From assembly GCA_028279365.1 (NCBI GenBank), contig JANQNX010000007.1:95175-159174 (forward strand): a DNA stretch of 64,000 nucleotides, in the 5' to 3' direction. This DNA comes from Gammaproteobacteria bacterium. GTDB lineage: Bacteria > Pseudomonadota > Gammaproteobacteria > Eutrophobiales > Eutrophobiaceae. Below are positions 1-10,338 of the stretch, piece after piece. The notes under the pieces are model-generated. The model worked only from the letters and a program-made list of their open reading frames with translations. It ran no database searches and was not told where the DNA came from. Positions within the stretch are counted from its first letter, which is position 1, and the number at the start of each line of letters is the position of its first letter. The translations under genes were made by a program, and so were the position numbers.

Positions 1-1
1 C

Positions 2-3000
2 CAGAGTGGCGTGGCGTTGGGTAATGTGATTGTCAACAACACGAGTGCGGCGATCCCGGTCGTCACGTGGACGGATGCAATGGCGCTCCAGGGTGATCTT
101 ACCGTTACGGATGGTGCGGTACAGCTGGATACAGGCGGCTCCGTGGCTGGGGATGTGACTTTGGCGCAGTCGGTAGACGTGACCGGGACTTTGGACGTTG
201 GCGGTGATTTGGATTTAAGTCCCGGCGGTAACATTGCTGGGAGCGTGCGCTTTAATGGTACCGGCGCTCAGGCGTTAGACTCAAACGTTGAAACCTTTAG
301 CCGGATTGAGGTGGACAAAGCTAGTGGTGTATTAAGTTTAACGACGAGCGGCTTAACCGCAAATAATTTGATCCTCACGGACGGTGCGCTGAACACGCAG
401 GGGCTGACCTTATCCGTCCCTGGCACGATGAGTTTTAATGGTGGTAGTTTGGCGCTTTCAACCGGTGTGGCTGATATCAATGGTGCGGTCACGAGCACGG
501 GCGGCAGCATCGAACACACGGGCGGCACGCTGGCGTTTGGTGGCGGCTCAGTCAATCTGGCTGCAGTGGATTACAACGGTAGCGGCACCGCTAGCACTGT
601 TTTTGATGGAGGAACGCAAACCTTAACCACCGGCGCCAATACCACCTTTCGTAATCTGACTATTGACACTTTGACGCATGTGTCTCAATCAGGCAGCGGT
701 CTGGATGTGGACGGCGACTTGATTGTTGGTAGCCGTGGTAGCCTGACAACCGGCACGGCAACCGCACATGTACAGGGTAATACAAGAGTTGATTTACTAG
801 GCGCGCTGACGGTGACGGGAACCGGTATCAATATCGGCGGAGACTTGACCTTGGACGGAAGTGATTTGAATCATGATGGCCAGACCGTGACCGTGAACGG
901 TGATGTAAGTGGAGACGGCGGTCAGATTAATAGTGGCACTGGTACGCTGCGCATCAGCGGATCCACGGCTGATTTTTCTGAAATTGATCTCTTCCAATCT
1001 GCAACTGGGTCGCTGGAACTGGTCGGTTTCAACAGTTTCAACAGTGTCAACACCCTAATTATGGGTGATACCTCTGTATACAACTATAATATCGGTAACT
1101 TGCGTATTGAAGGTGATAGAACTTGGCGTACTATTGACGAATTAAATACTGTCCAAGGTGATTTAACCGTTGCCAGTGGGGCGACACTTTTCACTGAACG
1201 TATAGTAGACCTTACCATTACAGGCTTCAGCCAAATTGATGGAGAACTTATCTTGAGTATGCCATCGAGAAATGCTTTTTATCGTGCCAACGGAGGCCTG
1301 GCGCTGGGAGCGGGCGCACGGTTATTAAGCAATACTGGTACAAATCTTGATGTGAATGTGGCGGGTGATTTAACAATCAATAATGCTGCCACTTTATTTG
1401 TAAATACTGCTGCCACACTTGACCTGAATGTCGCAGGTGCCTTTACCACGGGCAGCGCTGCTCTCACGCTTGGCGGTACCACCATCAGTATCAACACCAC
1501 CGAAGCGGGCAGTAACACCATTGCCGGCGACCGCAATATTCATATTGGCTCTGGTGGCATCAGCGGCACAGCCACCAACCTGACGATAAACTCAGCGGAC
1601 GATGTGATTATCGATGGCGCGGTTAGTGTGCAGAGTCTTACCGCCGCAGCGGGTGTTGGTAAAGATGGTGTTGGACTTGGCGTGGTCGGTGAACGGGGCG
1701 GCGATATCACAATCAATCAAAGCATCACTTCTTCAGTCGGAAATATTCAACTTACCTCAGGTGATGGCGGTAGAGGTGCCAGTGCGCCCGCAGGTGGGGG
1801 TGGCCTCGGAGCGGCTGGTGCTAATGGTGGGAATATCAATCTTAACGCTACACTAAATGCTGCTCAGGATATTCTCCTTAGTGCGGGTAACGGCGCACGG
1901 GGCGGTACAGGTGGTATTACTACTCAAGGAGGTGTTGGTGGTGTTGGTGGCGATGTAAACATTAATCTGGCGCTAAATTCTGGACGAGACATTCTTATCA
2001 ACGCAGGCGAAGGTGGAATAGGTGGTCAAGGTGGCCAAGGTGCGGGTGAAAGTTTCCTGAGCAGTGGAGGCATGGGCGATACAGGCGGTAATGGCGGAAA
2101 TGTAATTGTTAACGCGATGTTAGATGCAGTACGGGACATTCAACTTACCACAGGAGATGGAGGACAAGGAGGCCAAGGTGGACAAGGTTCCTTTGGACCG
2201 AGTATTAGTAATGAAGGTGTTGGAGGTAATGGCGGCAATGGTGGTGTAGGCGGTAATCTAACCCTTAATGCCGCGCTCGATGCTGGGCAGGATATCGTCC
2301 TCACTGCGGGTAATGCTGGGTTAGGTGGTGCTGCCGGAACTGGTGACCCGAATGGTCTTGCCGGGACAGCTGGCTCAAACGGAGAGCTGAATGGCAACCA
2401 GATCGATGCGACTGCCAATGGCAGCATAGCGATAGATGGATTAATTAATCCCGATGCCGGTAGTAATGTGTCATTACTTGCGGGAACCGCGACGGGGCAA
2501 ACATTAACCTTTACTACACCACAAGATTTTAATTTAACCGGTGCGGGTTCATTAAGCCTGCAAGGCTTTGGTTTTAGCTCTGCCAATAACTACAGCACGG
2601 TCGATGGTGATATCAATATTAACAGTGGTGACGGTGCGCTTGATTTAACCGGTACCGTTACCGCTACAAATGGCGACGTGACTTTAAGCAGCGGTGGTGA
2701 CTTAAGCGCCTCGCAAATATTGACTGCCAACAACATTAATCTAAATGCAATGGGAAGCAATGCCGCGATTGGTGCGAGTGGTAATGAGATTCAAATCAAT
2801 ACAACGGGCATCATTACTGCAAACGCAAGTAATGGGTCCGGCAGTATCTTTCTAAAAAGCGCCGGTGATTTGAACATTTCCAGTCTGAATCTAAACGCAG
2901 GTACAGGCGATGCAGAACTGACCGCTGAGCAGGGTAGCCTGAACATTGGCGCAGTGAATGTGACTGCGGCTAACAATGTCACCCTGACGACAACGGAAAG

Positions 3001-6000
3001 GGGTACTAAGTTCGGTCTCTTACAAAGGCCAAGCGGAGACGTAGTGATTCCAGAAACCAATCAGGCTATTACAGATATCGCTAATATCACGATTGGTTCT
3101 GGTGGTATTCAAGCTGTGAATAGCAACCTGGTGATTAACTCAGCTGATAACGTTTCTATTACAGGTAATACCGATGTAACAAGCGCAACGATAACGGCAG
3201 GTGATGGTGTTCATGGCGTGATGGGCGTCGATTTGTCTGATAATTTTAACAACAGATCTGCAACGGATGGAACGGATGGAGAGCAAGGCGGTTCCGTTAC
3301 TATTGAAGGCGCTATCAATGCATCCGGCTCGCTGCTTATTACCGCAGGCGCTGGCGGTAATGGGGGGAACGGTGGAAATAGTACCGGATGTTCCGTAGTT
3401 AATTGTGTCGAACGAGGCGGAGACGCGGGTACAGCTGCCGATGCCGGTAATCTGCTGATCAACGGTAATCTGACGTCGAGTAGTGGCAGCATCACCTTGA
3501 CGGTTGGCACTGCGGGTAGTGGTGGCTTCGAAGGAACATCAGGTTTATCAGTCGGCCGATCAACTGATGCGGCGGCGGCTGGTAATTTAGTGCTTAATGG
3601 TTCTCTGGCGGCAGCGGGTGATGTCGTGCTTAATGGCGGTGACGGCGGTGACTCATCACTCATGGGAACAGACGCCGGGCAGATCACACAAAACGCGACC
3701 ATCAACTCTTCCGGAGGGAACGTCACCGTGAATCTCGGCTCAGGTGGGTTACAGGACGGTGTAGCAGGGCAATACGAAGATGGTGTGCTGAACGGTTCCC
3801 AAATTGATATCACCGCAAGCACTGGCAGCGTTGCCATCAACGGTGAAGTCGATGCAGGCAGCAATGATGTGAACCTAAATGGTAATACAGGAATTACTGT
3901 AACTGAGCTCATCACTGCGAATAATATTAATCTCACCGCTGCGGGAATGGATGCAGCAATTGGCAGCACTGGAGCCGGCGCAATACAAGCCAACGCTTCG
4001 GGCATTATTACTGCCAACGCAAGCAACGGTATAGGCGGAATCTTTTTAAGTCAGCAAGGTGACTTTGATATTAGCAACCTTGTATTGGATACAGATACCG
4101 GTAGTGCCGAACTCACTGCGGTGAATGGCAACCTGACGAGCGGCGCAAGTACATTTAATTTTAATGGTGCGAACTTAAGTTTAATTGCCAGCGATACGAC
4201 CGCAGCGGACAACAACACACCAGCCGGGATTACGATTGGTACCGGTGGACTTAATTCTAATGGTGGCGACGTCACATTACGTGCAGCGGATGATGTATTG
4301 CTCAACGGCCAGATCAATGCCGGTAATGGTAACGTGATGATTACGGCTGATGACGATAGCCTTGATACCTTTGCTGATACCGACGGCAGTATTCTTGATG
4401 TCGCCGGCTTGGATAATAACGTCGATATTATTGCCAATGAGTTAACGCTGAATGCAACCGAGCAGATTGGCGGACTTTTTACTAGTGTTTTGGGCGAAGA
4501 ACTTGTTGTTGATAACGCGCTGAACCTGCAAGTCAGTAAACTTACGGCCAGTGCTTCGGCTAATCATATCTCTGTGACCGAGGTGGATGATATTAGTTTG
4601 GGAAATATTGAGAGCAATGGAAATGATAGAATAACGGTGTTATCGGCAGGTGGTGATATTGAAAGAGCCTCGGGTAAGATCGATGCTAACGGTCTATATC
4701 TGAACACCACGGGCTTGAACAGCAGTATAGGTGGCTCCGTAGCTCTACAAATAGATTCTTCTATTGGTATTGACAGCCATATTTATGTGGAGATTGATGC
4801 GAGCAATGGCACAGGGAATGTGAGGTTGGACTTTGTAGATGTCTTGAATGAAGGCTCTATAATCAATGCCGGCACGGGCAATGTGGACTTGATTACCAAT
4901 AGTCGTATCGGTGATTCTATTAATCCTGTTAATGTCACTGCGGCAACGCTGAATGTTAATACCTCCCGTCCTAGAGGCATAAATTTAAGCACTAATGTTG
5001 ATCATTTAGTAGCCAATTTAAATAATGCGAGTTTGACTGTAGTTGAGGCGGACGATATTGACTTAGGTAATATTTTTGCAGGAACTGGTGAGTTTACCTT
5101 CGAAACATTAGCGGGTTCTATCACTCAAACTAGCGGGGTTATTTTAGCTCATAATGTTGCTTTGACTGCGCAAGGTCTCGACGCCAGCATTGGTACAGAA
5201 TCTGCCGCTGTAAAATTAGGTGGGACGCAAAATTTCACTAGTGCAATTGCGGACAATGGCTCTGGTGGTGTTTACATTGACAATTTGAATGCATCTTCTA
5301 ATAGATTGGATTTAAGGGCGGGTACGGGTGATGTGGTTTTTCAAAATGCATCCTCGTTTTTTAATAATACCGAGAGTCGCATTACTGGTAACAATGTGAC
5401 GCTGGCGAATATTAACGCTGCGGTAGATACCAGTAATTTTGCTGCCTTTAATGTCGGTACGTTAAATCTGAATAACATCGGTGGTGACGTCACCATCAAT
5501 GAAGCCGATGGTCTAGCATTGGGTACGATTGATATAGCTGCAAACAACTTCACCTTAAGTTCAGGCGGTTCGATTAGCAGTGATAGCTCCGCTATTACCG
5601 CGAATAATCTCAGCTTAACCACGACCGGTACGGATGCCGCGATTGGTGCAGCCGATGATGCTATTAATACAACACTGAGTGGTAATCTAACGGCGAATGC
5701 AACGAATGGCACGGGCGGCGTGTTTGTGTCTGACAGCGGTTCATTAAACGTTGCCAATGTGAATGCCGGTAGTGGTGATGTGGTATTACAAGCAGCAACG
5801 GATTTGGTATTGGAAGCAGGCAGTGCCGTAACGACCAGTGCTGCGGGTAATATTGTCCTGGCAGCCGGTAATGATTTTCATAATGACAGTGGTGGTAATG
5901 CGCCGTTGAACTTGGGAACAGGTCGTTTTGTTGTGTACTCCGAACGCCCGGATGACAACCGTAATGATATCGCTGGTGATGCGAATGCGATTGCGCATGA

Positions 6001-8461
6001 CTTCGTACAATACAACACAACGTTTAATCCGAATGATCCTATTCCTGCTTCATTACCTGCAAACAATGGATTTATTTATAGCGTACAACCGGTGTTAACC
6101 GGTGTGGCTGTCATAGTGAATAATCAAACGATTAACTATGGTGAAACGATCAGTAGCATTTTAAACACGGACTTTACCGTTACCGGTGGTGCCGGTGCTT
6201 CTTATGAAGTCGGTGGTATGGCGATTAATGCCGCTGATTTTGAATTGTCTGATCCAACTGGCGTGACGATTAACGGTAGTGATGTCGAGTTAAACCTCGC
6301 TAATACAGTAGCTATTAGTAATGCCGGTTTTGCCGCCGCGGGTTCGTATACTGATGGTATTGAAGCGGGTGTCATAGCCGGTTCAGCATTGGCCTCGCAA
6401 GGTATTGCCTTAAGTGGTGCGGGCGACTTAACGGTGAATACGATTAATCTGGATGTGACCGTTGCCGCAGATAATAAAGTCTATGATGCAACGGATGTGG
6501 CAGTATTATCGCTCGGTACGGATAATCGATTAGCAGGTGACATCCTAAGCATTGATGCCGGTACGTCAACGTTTGATGATAAGAATGTTGGCGTAGGTAA
6601 AACCGTAACCGTGGCAGGCGCAAGCTTAGCCGGTGTCGATGCCGGTAACTATAATTTGAACATTACGAATAGCGGCACCTTAACCGCTGACATTACCCAA
6701 GCTGACTTAAACGTTAACAATGCTGTTGCACAGGATAAAGTCTATGATCAAACCACAACGGCAACGATTACTGGCGCAGGTATTACGGCATTATTAACCG
6801 ATACGGTTAATTTAACATTAGATAGCGCCAACTTTGATAATGAGAATGCCGCTACGAATAAAGCCGTGACAGCGAACTACAGTATTAGCGGTGCTGATGC
6901 TGCTAACTATAACTTGATACAACCCACTGGTTTAACGGCGGATATCACGCAGCGCATCTTAAACGCGACCTTAACGGCTAATGATAAAACCTATGATACG
7001 ACTATCGCTGCAACGGGCACCTTTGGTGACGATCGTCTTGCCGGTGATGTGTTAACGATTAACGGCACATCCAACTTCATTACTAAAGATGCGGGGACGA
7101 ATAAAACCGTCACTGCTAACGGTTTGACCTTAAGCGGTGCTGATGCGGGTAACTATGTATTGGCATCAACATCGGTGAATGATTTAGCTGATATCAATCG
7201 AGCCAACTTAACGGTAAGTGGTGTTACTGCACAGGACAAAGTGTATGACACCACAACCGATGCAACGATAACGGGCGGTAGTATTACTGCACTAAGCGGT
7301 GATGTTATTTCACTCGTTGCGGGCGGCGCCAACTTTGTCGATAAAAATGTCGGCAACAATAAAACAGTTAATACCAACTTCACCTTAAGTGGTGCGGATG
7401 CGAATAACTATAACGTGGTTCAACCAACAAGCTTAACGGCGAATATCACTGCAGCCGATTTAATTATTAACGGTGCGGTGGCACAGAACAAAGTGTATGA
7501 CACCACGACGGCTGCGACTGTGACCGGTGCGAATGTGACAGCACTAGCGGGTGATGTGGTAACCCTGGGTGCAGCGAATGCGAACTTTGATAATAAGAAT
7601 GTTGGAATTGGTAAAACTGTCACAACCAACTTTACCTTAACAGGCACAGATGCGGCTAATTATAATGTTATCCAACCTACAACATTAACAGCTGACATTA
7701 CTCAGGCTGACTTAATCGTTAACGGTGCGGTTGCTCAGAATAAAGTCTACGATGCGAATACAACGGCAACGATAACTGGTGCCAATGTCACAGGTTTGAA
7801 TACAGATGATGTTTCGATTGCAGTAGCGAATGCAACTTTTGATAGCAAGGATGTCGGTACGGGTAAAACAGTCACCACCAACTTTGTGTTAGGCGGCATC
7901 GATGCAGCAAACTACAATGTGATTAATCCAACAGGATTAACCGCCAACATCACTGCAGCGGCATTAAACGTGACTGCGAATAACGATAGTAAAGTTTTTG
8001 ACGGCGTAGCTTATTCTGGTGGTAACGGTGTCAGCTATGCCGGTTTTGTGGGTGGTGAAACTGAAACAGTCTTAGGTGGTGCACTTAACTTCGGTGGTTC
8101 TTCACAAGGTGCGGTGAACCCAGGTAGTTTTGTGATTACTCCGGGTGGACTTACCTCAAGTAACTACGATATTACGTTTGTTGATGGTGGTTTAACGATT
8201 AGTCCGGCTACGTCTGGCGCGGGTAGTGATGGAAATAACGATGGCCCCAATGGTACCTTCAATAGTTTTCTGGCTATTGTTAATGACGGTATCGCGAATC
8301 TGAATTCAGAAAGTAATACTTCTTATGTCACTTTTAATTCTGCCACGCTTGCTAATGCGATATTTAATTTCCGTGTTGAGACGGGTAATGATGCCACTGA
8401 TTTACCGTCGGCAACTTTTCTGGCTTGGGCTGCAAGCAGAAGTTTTCTGGAAGAAGAATAA
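2..8461 (+). CDS. Two-partner secretion exoprotein (TpsA, filamentous haemagglutinin-like), 5' truncated
   Basis: The frame is open to the left edge, so the signal peptide and TPS secretion domain lie outside the window; about 2,816 residues are visible. The product is a low-complexity, Gly/Asn/Thr/Val-rich chain typical of secreted beta-helical adhesins. From about residue 577 to 778, and again near 1107-1216, are glycine-rich segments. From about 2147 to 2653 are six tandem YDG-type repeats, each opening with a K-V/T-Y-D motif, followed by an MBG-like unit to about 2732 and a short non-repetitive tail ending in acidic residues. One Cys pair (GCSVVNC, near 3389) is visible. The TpsB transporter gene starts 27 bases downstream, so the two probably form a secretion pair. 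The family call is firm; adhesin, haemagglutinin or contact-dependent function cannot be decided from this part. Confidence 0.85.
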   Translation, partial: QSGVALGNVIVNNTSAAIPVVTWTDAMALQGDLTVTDGAVQLDTGGSVAGDVTLAQSVDVTGTLDVGGDLDLSPGGNIAGSVRFNGTGAQALDSNVETFSRIEVDKASGVLSLTTSGLTANNLILTDGALNTQGLTLSVPGTMSFNGGSLALSTGVADINGAVTSTGGSIEHTGGTLAFGGGSVNLAAVDYNGSGTASTVFDGGTQTLTTGANTTFRNLTIDTLTHVSQSGSGLDVDGDLIVGSRGSLTTGTATAHVQGNTRVDLLGALTVTGTGINIGGDLTLDGSDLNHDGQTVTVNGDVSGDGGQINSGTGTLRISGSTADFSEIDLFQSATGSLELVGFNSFNSVNTLIMGDTSVYNYNIGNLRIEGDRTWRTIDELNTVQGDLTVASGATLFTERIVDLTITGFSQIDGELILSMPSRNAFYRANGGLALGAGARLLSNTGTNLDVNVAGDLTINNAATLFVNTAATLDLNVAGAFTTGSAALTLGGTTISINTTEAGSNTIAGDRNIHIGSGGISGTATNLTINSADDVIIDGAVSVQSLTAAAGVGKDGVGLGVVGERGGDITINQSITSSVGNIQLTSGDGGRGASAPAGGGGLGAAGANGGNINLNATLNAAQDILLSAGNGARGGTGGITTQGGVGGVGGDVNINLALNSGRDILINAGEGGIGGQGGQGAGESFLSSGGMGDTGGNGGNVIVNAMLDAVRDIQLTTGDGGQGGQGGQGSFGPSISNEGVGGNGGNGGVGGNLTLNAALDAGQDIVLTAGNAGLGGAAGTGDPNGLAGTAGSNGELNGNQIDATANGSIAIDGLINPDAGSNVSLLAGTATGQTLTFTTPQDFNLTGAGSLSLQGFGFSSANNYSTVDGDININSGDGALDLTGTVTATNGDVTLSSGGDLSASQILTANNINLNAMGSNAAIGASGNEIQINTTGIITANASNGSGSIFLKSAGDLNISSLNLNAGTGDAELTAEQGSLNIGAVNVTAANNVTLTTTERGTKFGLLQRPSGDVVIPETNQAITDIANITIGSGGIQAVNSNLVINSADNVSITGNTDVTSATITAGDGVHGVMGVDLSDNFNNRSATDGTDGEQGGSVTIEGAINASGSLLITAGAGGNGGNGGNSTGCSVVNCVERGGDAGTAADAGNLLINGNLTSSSGSITLTVGTAGSGGFEGTSGLSVGRSTDAAAAGNLVLNGSLAAAGDVVLNGGDGGDSSLMGTDAGQITQNATINSSGGNVTVNLGSGGLQDGVAGQYEDGVLNGSQIDITASTGSVAINGEVDAGSNDVNLNGNTGITVTELITANNINLTAAGMDAAIGSTGAGAIQANASGIITANASNGIGGIFLSQQGDFDISNLVLDTDTGSAELTAVNGNLTSGASTFNFNGANLSLIASDTTAADNNTPAGITIGTGGLNSNGGDVTLRAADDVLLNGQINAGNGNVMITADDDSLDTFADTDGSILDVAGLDNNVDIIANELTLNATEQIGGLFTSVLGEELVVDNALNLQVSKLTASASANHISVTEVDDISLGNIESNGNDRITVLSAGGDIERASGKIDANGLYLNTTGLNSSIGGSVALQIDSSIGIDSHIYVEIDASNGTGNVRLDFVDVLNEGSIINAGTGNVDLITNSRIGDSINPVNVTAATLNVNTSRPRGINLSTNVDHLVANLNNASLTVVEADDIDLGNIFAGTGEFTFETLAGSITQTSGVILAHNVALTAQGLDASIGTESAAVKLGGTQNFTSAIADNGSGGVYIDNLNASSNRLDLRAGTGDVVFQNASSFFNNTESRITGNNVTLANINAAVDTSNFAAFNVGTLNLNNIGGDVTINEADGLALGTIDIAANNFTLSSGGSISSDSSAITANNLSLTTTGTDAAIGAADDAINTTLSGNLTANATNGTGGVFVSDSGSLNVANVNAGSGDVVLQAATDLVLEAGSAVTTSAAGNIVLAAGNDFHNDSGGNAPLNLGTGRFVVYSERPDDNRNDIAGDANAIAHDFVQYNTTFNPNDPIPASLPANNGFIYSVQPVLTGVAVIVNNQTINYGETISSILNTDFTVTGGAGASYEVGGMAINAADFELSDPTGVTINGSDVELNLANTVAISNAGFAAAGSYTDGIEAGVIAGSALASQGIALSGAGDLTVNTINLDVTVAADNKVYDATDVAVLSLGTDNRLAGDILSIDAGTSTFDDKNVGVGKTVTVAGASLAGVDAGNYNLNITNSGTLTADITQADLNVNNAVAQDKVYDQTTTATITGAGITALLTDTVNLTLDSANFDNENAATNKAVTANYSISGADAANYNLIQPTGLTADITQRILNATLTANDKTYDTTIAATGTFGDDRLAGDVLTINGTSNFITKDAGTNKTVTANGLTLSGADAGNYVLASTSVNDLADINRANLTVSGVTAQDKVYDTTTDATITGGSITALSGDVISLVAGGANFVDKNVGNNKTVNTNFTLSGADANNYNVVQPTSLTANITAADLIINGAVAQNKVYDTTTAATVTGANVTALAGDVVTLGAANANFDNKNVGIGKTVTTNFTLTGTDAANYNVIQPTTLTADITQADLIVNGAVAQNKVYDANTTATITGANVTGLNTDDVSIAVANATFDSKDVGTGKTVTTNFVLGGIDAANYNVINPTGLTANITAAALNVTANNDSKVFDGVAYSGGNGVSYAGFVGGETETVLGGALNFGGSSQGAVNPGSFVITPGGLTSSNYDITFVDGGLTISPATSGAGSDGNNDGPNGTFNSFLAIVNDGIANLNSESNTSYVTFNSATLANAIFNFRVETGNDATDLPSATFLAWAASRSFLEEE
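1690..2345 (+). repeat. Glycine-rich repeat block inside the exoprotein gene
   Basis: About four consecutive units of roughly 50 residues alternate a beta-strand segment of the form N-x-N/L-A-L-x-A-x-x-D-I-x-L with a run of GG-x-GG triplets. A shorter relative of the block lies near 3330-3660. The pattern is consistent with rungs of a beta-helix carrying long glycine loops. It is a protein-level repeat inside the exoprotein gene, not a separate gene. Confidence 0.75.
6450..8210 (+). repeat. Tandem YDG/MBG repeats, period about 250 bp
   Basis: Units open with the codons for K-V-Y-D or K-T-Y-D near 6476, 6737, 6988, 7239, 7490 and 7742, and a divergent K-V-F-D copy starts near 7991. Spacing is close to 251 bases. 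Each unit ends in a G-x-D-A-x-N-Y-N-x-x-x-P-T-x-L-T-A-x-I-T pattern. YDG and MBG repeats are known stalk modules of very large exported proteins. Unit number may vary between strains by recombination (inference). Confidence 0.8.
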
Positions 8462-8488
8462 TTTACTAATCACAGGACGTTATTAAAC

Positions 8489-10237
8489 GTGAAGTCTGAG
8501 CTAAGCCACTTTTATTATGGTTTATTTTTATCATTGTTATTCATCGGTTCGGTATCGGCCGGTTCGCCTGATATAGAACGTATTGCGCCGAAAGAGGTGC
8601 CTGCTGGTGAAGCTGGTGAATTGATTCAGGATGACTTGCCTGACGTTACGCCCTCGCCGGATCGTGAGGCCGTGTTAGTGGATGCCTTAAAAGGGATCGT
8701 ATTTATTGATGCCGTGAGTAAACTCGACCCAAGTGGTCGAGCTGTTACAGCAGGCGTTGTGATTGATGGTGACTTGGAAATTGCTGATGTCACAGTATTC
8801 CAGGATTTTTTTAATGAGTTTCTTAATCAGCCTATTACATTAAATCTACTCGATCAGATTACTAATACAGCGGTTAGGTATTACCGTACTCACGATAGAC
8901 CAGTTGTCGATGTATTGGCGCCAGAAGGACAAGATATTACTGATGGGGTGCTGCAGATCCTGGTTATTTTAGGTAAGCGCGGTGATGTTATCGTTGAGGG
9001 TGCAAAGTACTTTTCCGAAGAGAAACTCGCCTCCAACATTCGTTTGAAGACCAACGAAACGATCACGCAAGGCGAACTGGAAGAAGACATCGCCTGGATG
9101 AACAATAATCCGTTTCGCACGGTGAATGTACTGTTTGAACGCGGTGATGAATTTAGTGAAACGGATGTGGTATTGGATGTGGATGATCGGCTTCCGTTTC
9201 GTGTTTATGGTGGTGTTGAGGATAGCGGTGTTGAATTAACCGGTTTGCGTCGTTGGCTGGGTGGTTTTAACTGGGGCAACGTATTTGGCCTGGATCATCA
9301 ACTCAATTATCAATTTACCTCAGCCTTCGATACCGGGGTATTAGGTGCACATAGCTTTAACTATGTCGCCCCCTTGCCATGGCGACACACGGCAACTCTA
9401 TTTGGCGCCTATGTAAAATCCGACCCGGATGCGACGACGGCCGGTTTTAATCTTGAAGGTGAAAACTTTCAACTTGGGTTTCGTTATAACCTGCCTTTAA
9501 CAAAGTATAAGAAGCTTAATCATTCGCTGGATTTTGGGTACGACTTTAAGCGAAGTAATAACAACCTGGAGTTTGGAGGCTTAAATGTCTTCAACACGTT
9601 TACCAATATCTCGCAGTTTTCCTTAGCTTATAACGGTAGCGTTTCTGATAAATATGGTGTCACCAGTTTTGGTAGCACTGTTTATATCAGTCCCGGAGAC
9701 ATGATGGGTGATAATCGCGATGTCGAGTTCAATGCCTCGCGTGCATTGGCGTCGGCTGATTATACCTATGGTCGCTTTAGTCTGAATCGTGTGACACGAT
9801 TGCCTAAAGACTTTAGCTGGATTGCTGAATTACAGTTTCAAGTCTCGAATAAGAATTTATTAGGTAGTGAGCAGTTTGGCATTGGTGGCTATCAAACCGT
9901 GCGCGGTTTTGATGCGTTTGATGCGGTTGCCGATGAAGGCGTGTTAATTCGAAATGAAATCCGTTCGCCAGCGTTGAACCTGCTAACGCATCTGAACGTT
10001 AACGATGTGCAGGATGATTTACAGTTACTGTGGTTTCTTGATTATGGCTCGGTCAAAAATGTCGATTTGCTGGCGGGAGAGGGTGGCACCGATTTAATGT
10101 CGACCGGTGTCGGTTTGCGTTATTCTGTTGCTACCTATTTAACCTTACGTGCAGATTACGGTTGGCAGTTAAAACAGCTTGTTGCGAATGATGACAAGGA
10201 TAGCCGTTTACATGTCGGCTTTACATTAGCCTATTAA
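8489..10237 (+). CDS. TpsB outer-membrane transporter (ShlB/FhaC/HecB family)
   Basis: This is the outer-membrane pore that exports the TpsA partner encoded just upstream. The 582-residue product begins with a signal peptide (hydrophobic stretch at about residues 9-23, cut near VSA-G). An acidic linker, a POTRA-type region (about 70-240) and a 16-strand-type barrel ending in an aromatic-rich terminal strand follow. The motif TVRGF near residue 470 is the conserved loop-6 tip motif of the Omp85 superfamily. The GTG start has an AGGA 11 bases upstream, a weak site; the 27-base gap to the exoprotein suggests co-transcription. Length matches the family. Confidence 0.92.
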   Translation: MKSELSHFYYGLFLSLLFIGSVSAGSPDIERIAPKEVPAGEAGELIQDDLPDVTPSPDREAVLVDALKGIVFIDAVSKLDPSGRAVTAGVVIDGDLEIADVTVFQDFFNEFLNQPITLNLLDQITNTAVRYYRTHDRPVVDVLAPEGQDITDGVLQILVILGKRGDVIVEGAKYFSEEKLASNIRLKTNETITQGELEEDIAWMNNNPFRTVNVLFERGDEFSETDVVLDVDDRLPFRVYGGVEDSGVELTGLRRWLGGFNWGNVFGLDHQLNYQFTSAFDTGVLGAHSFNYVAPLPWRHTATLFGAYVKSDPDATTAGFNLEGENFQLGFRYNLPLTKYKKLNHSLDFGYDFKRSNNNLEFGGLNVFNTFTNISQFSLAYNGSVSDKYGVTSFGSTVYISPGDMMGDNRDVEFNASRALASADYTYGRFSLNRVTRLPKDFSWIAELQFQVSNKNLLGSEQFGIGGYQTVRGFDAFDAVADEGVLIRNEIRSPALNLLTHLNVNDVQDDLQLLWFLDYGSVKNVDLLAGEGGTDLMSTGVGLRYSVATYLTLRADYGWQLKQLVANDDKDSRLHVGFTLAY

Positions 10238-10338
10238 ATTCCGGTTTATTTGTTTTAGCATCAATTGCCTGTGTCTGACACAAATTAAAGTAATTTGTTG
10301 AAATGCCGCTATCCTATTTATTTATGGGAGAACCGAGA

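Noticed and set aside
1690..2345. CRISPR-like array in the exoprotein gene
   Set aside because: The repeats are imperfect and in frame with a glycine-rich protein; no constant repeat with unique spacers.
3211..4026. 271-codon antisense frame in the exoprotein gene
   Set aside because: Long only because the sense strand is a biased repetitive coding region; its product is Pro/Ala/Ser-rich without any domain.
10303..10338. Upstream start of the chemotaxis receptor at 10303
   Set aside because: No ribosome-binding site, whereas GGGAG precedes the ATG at 10339.
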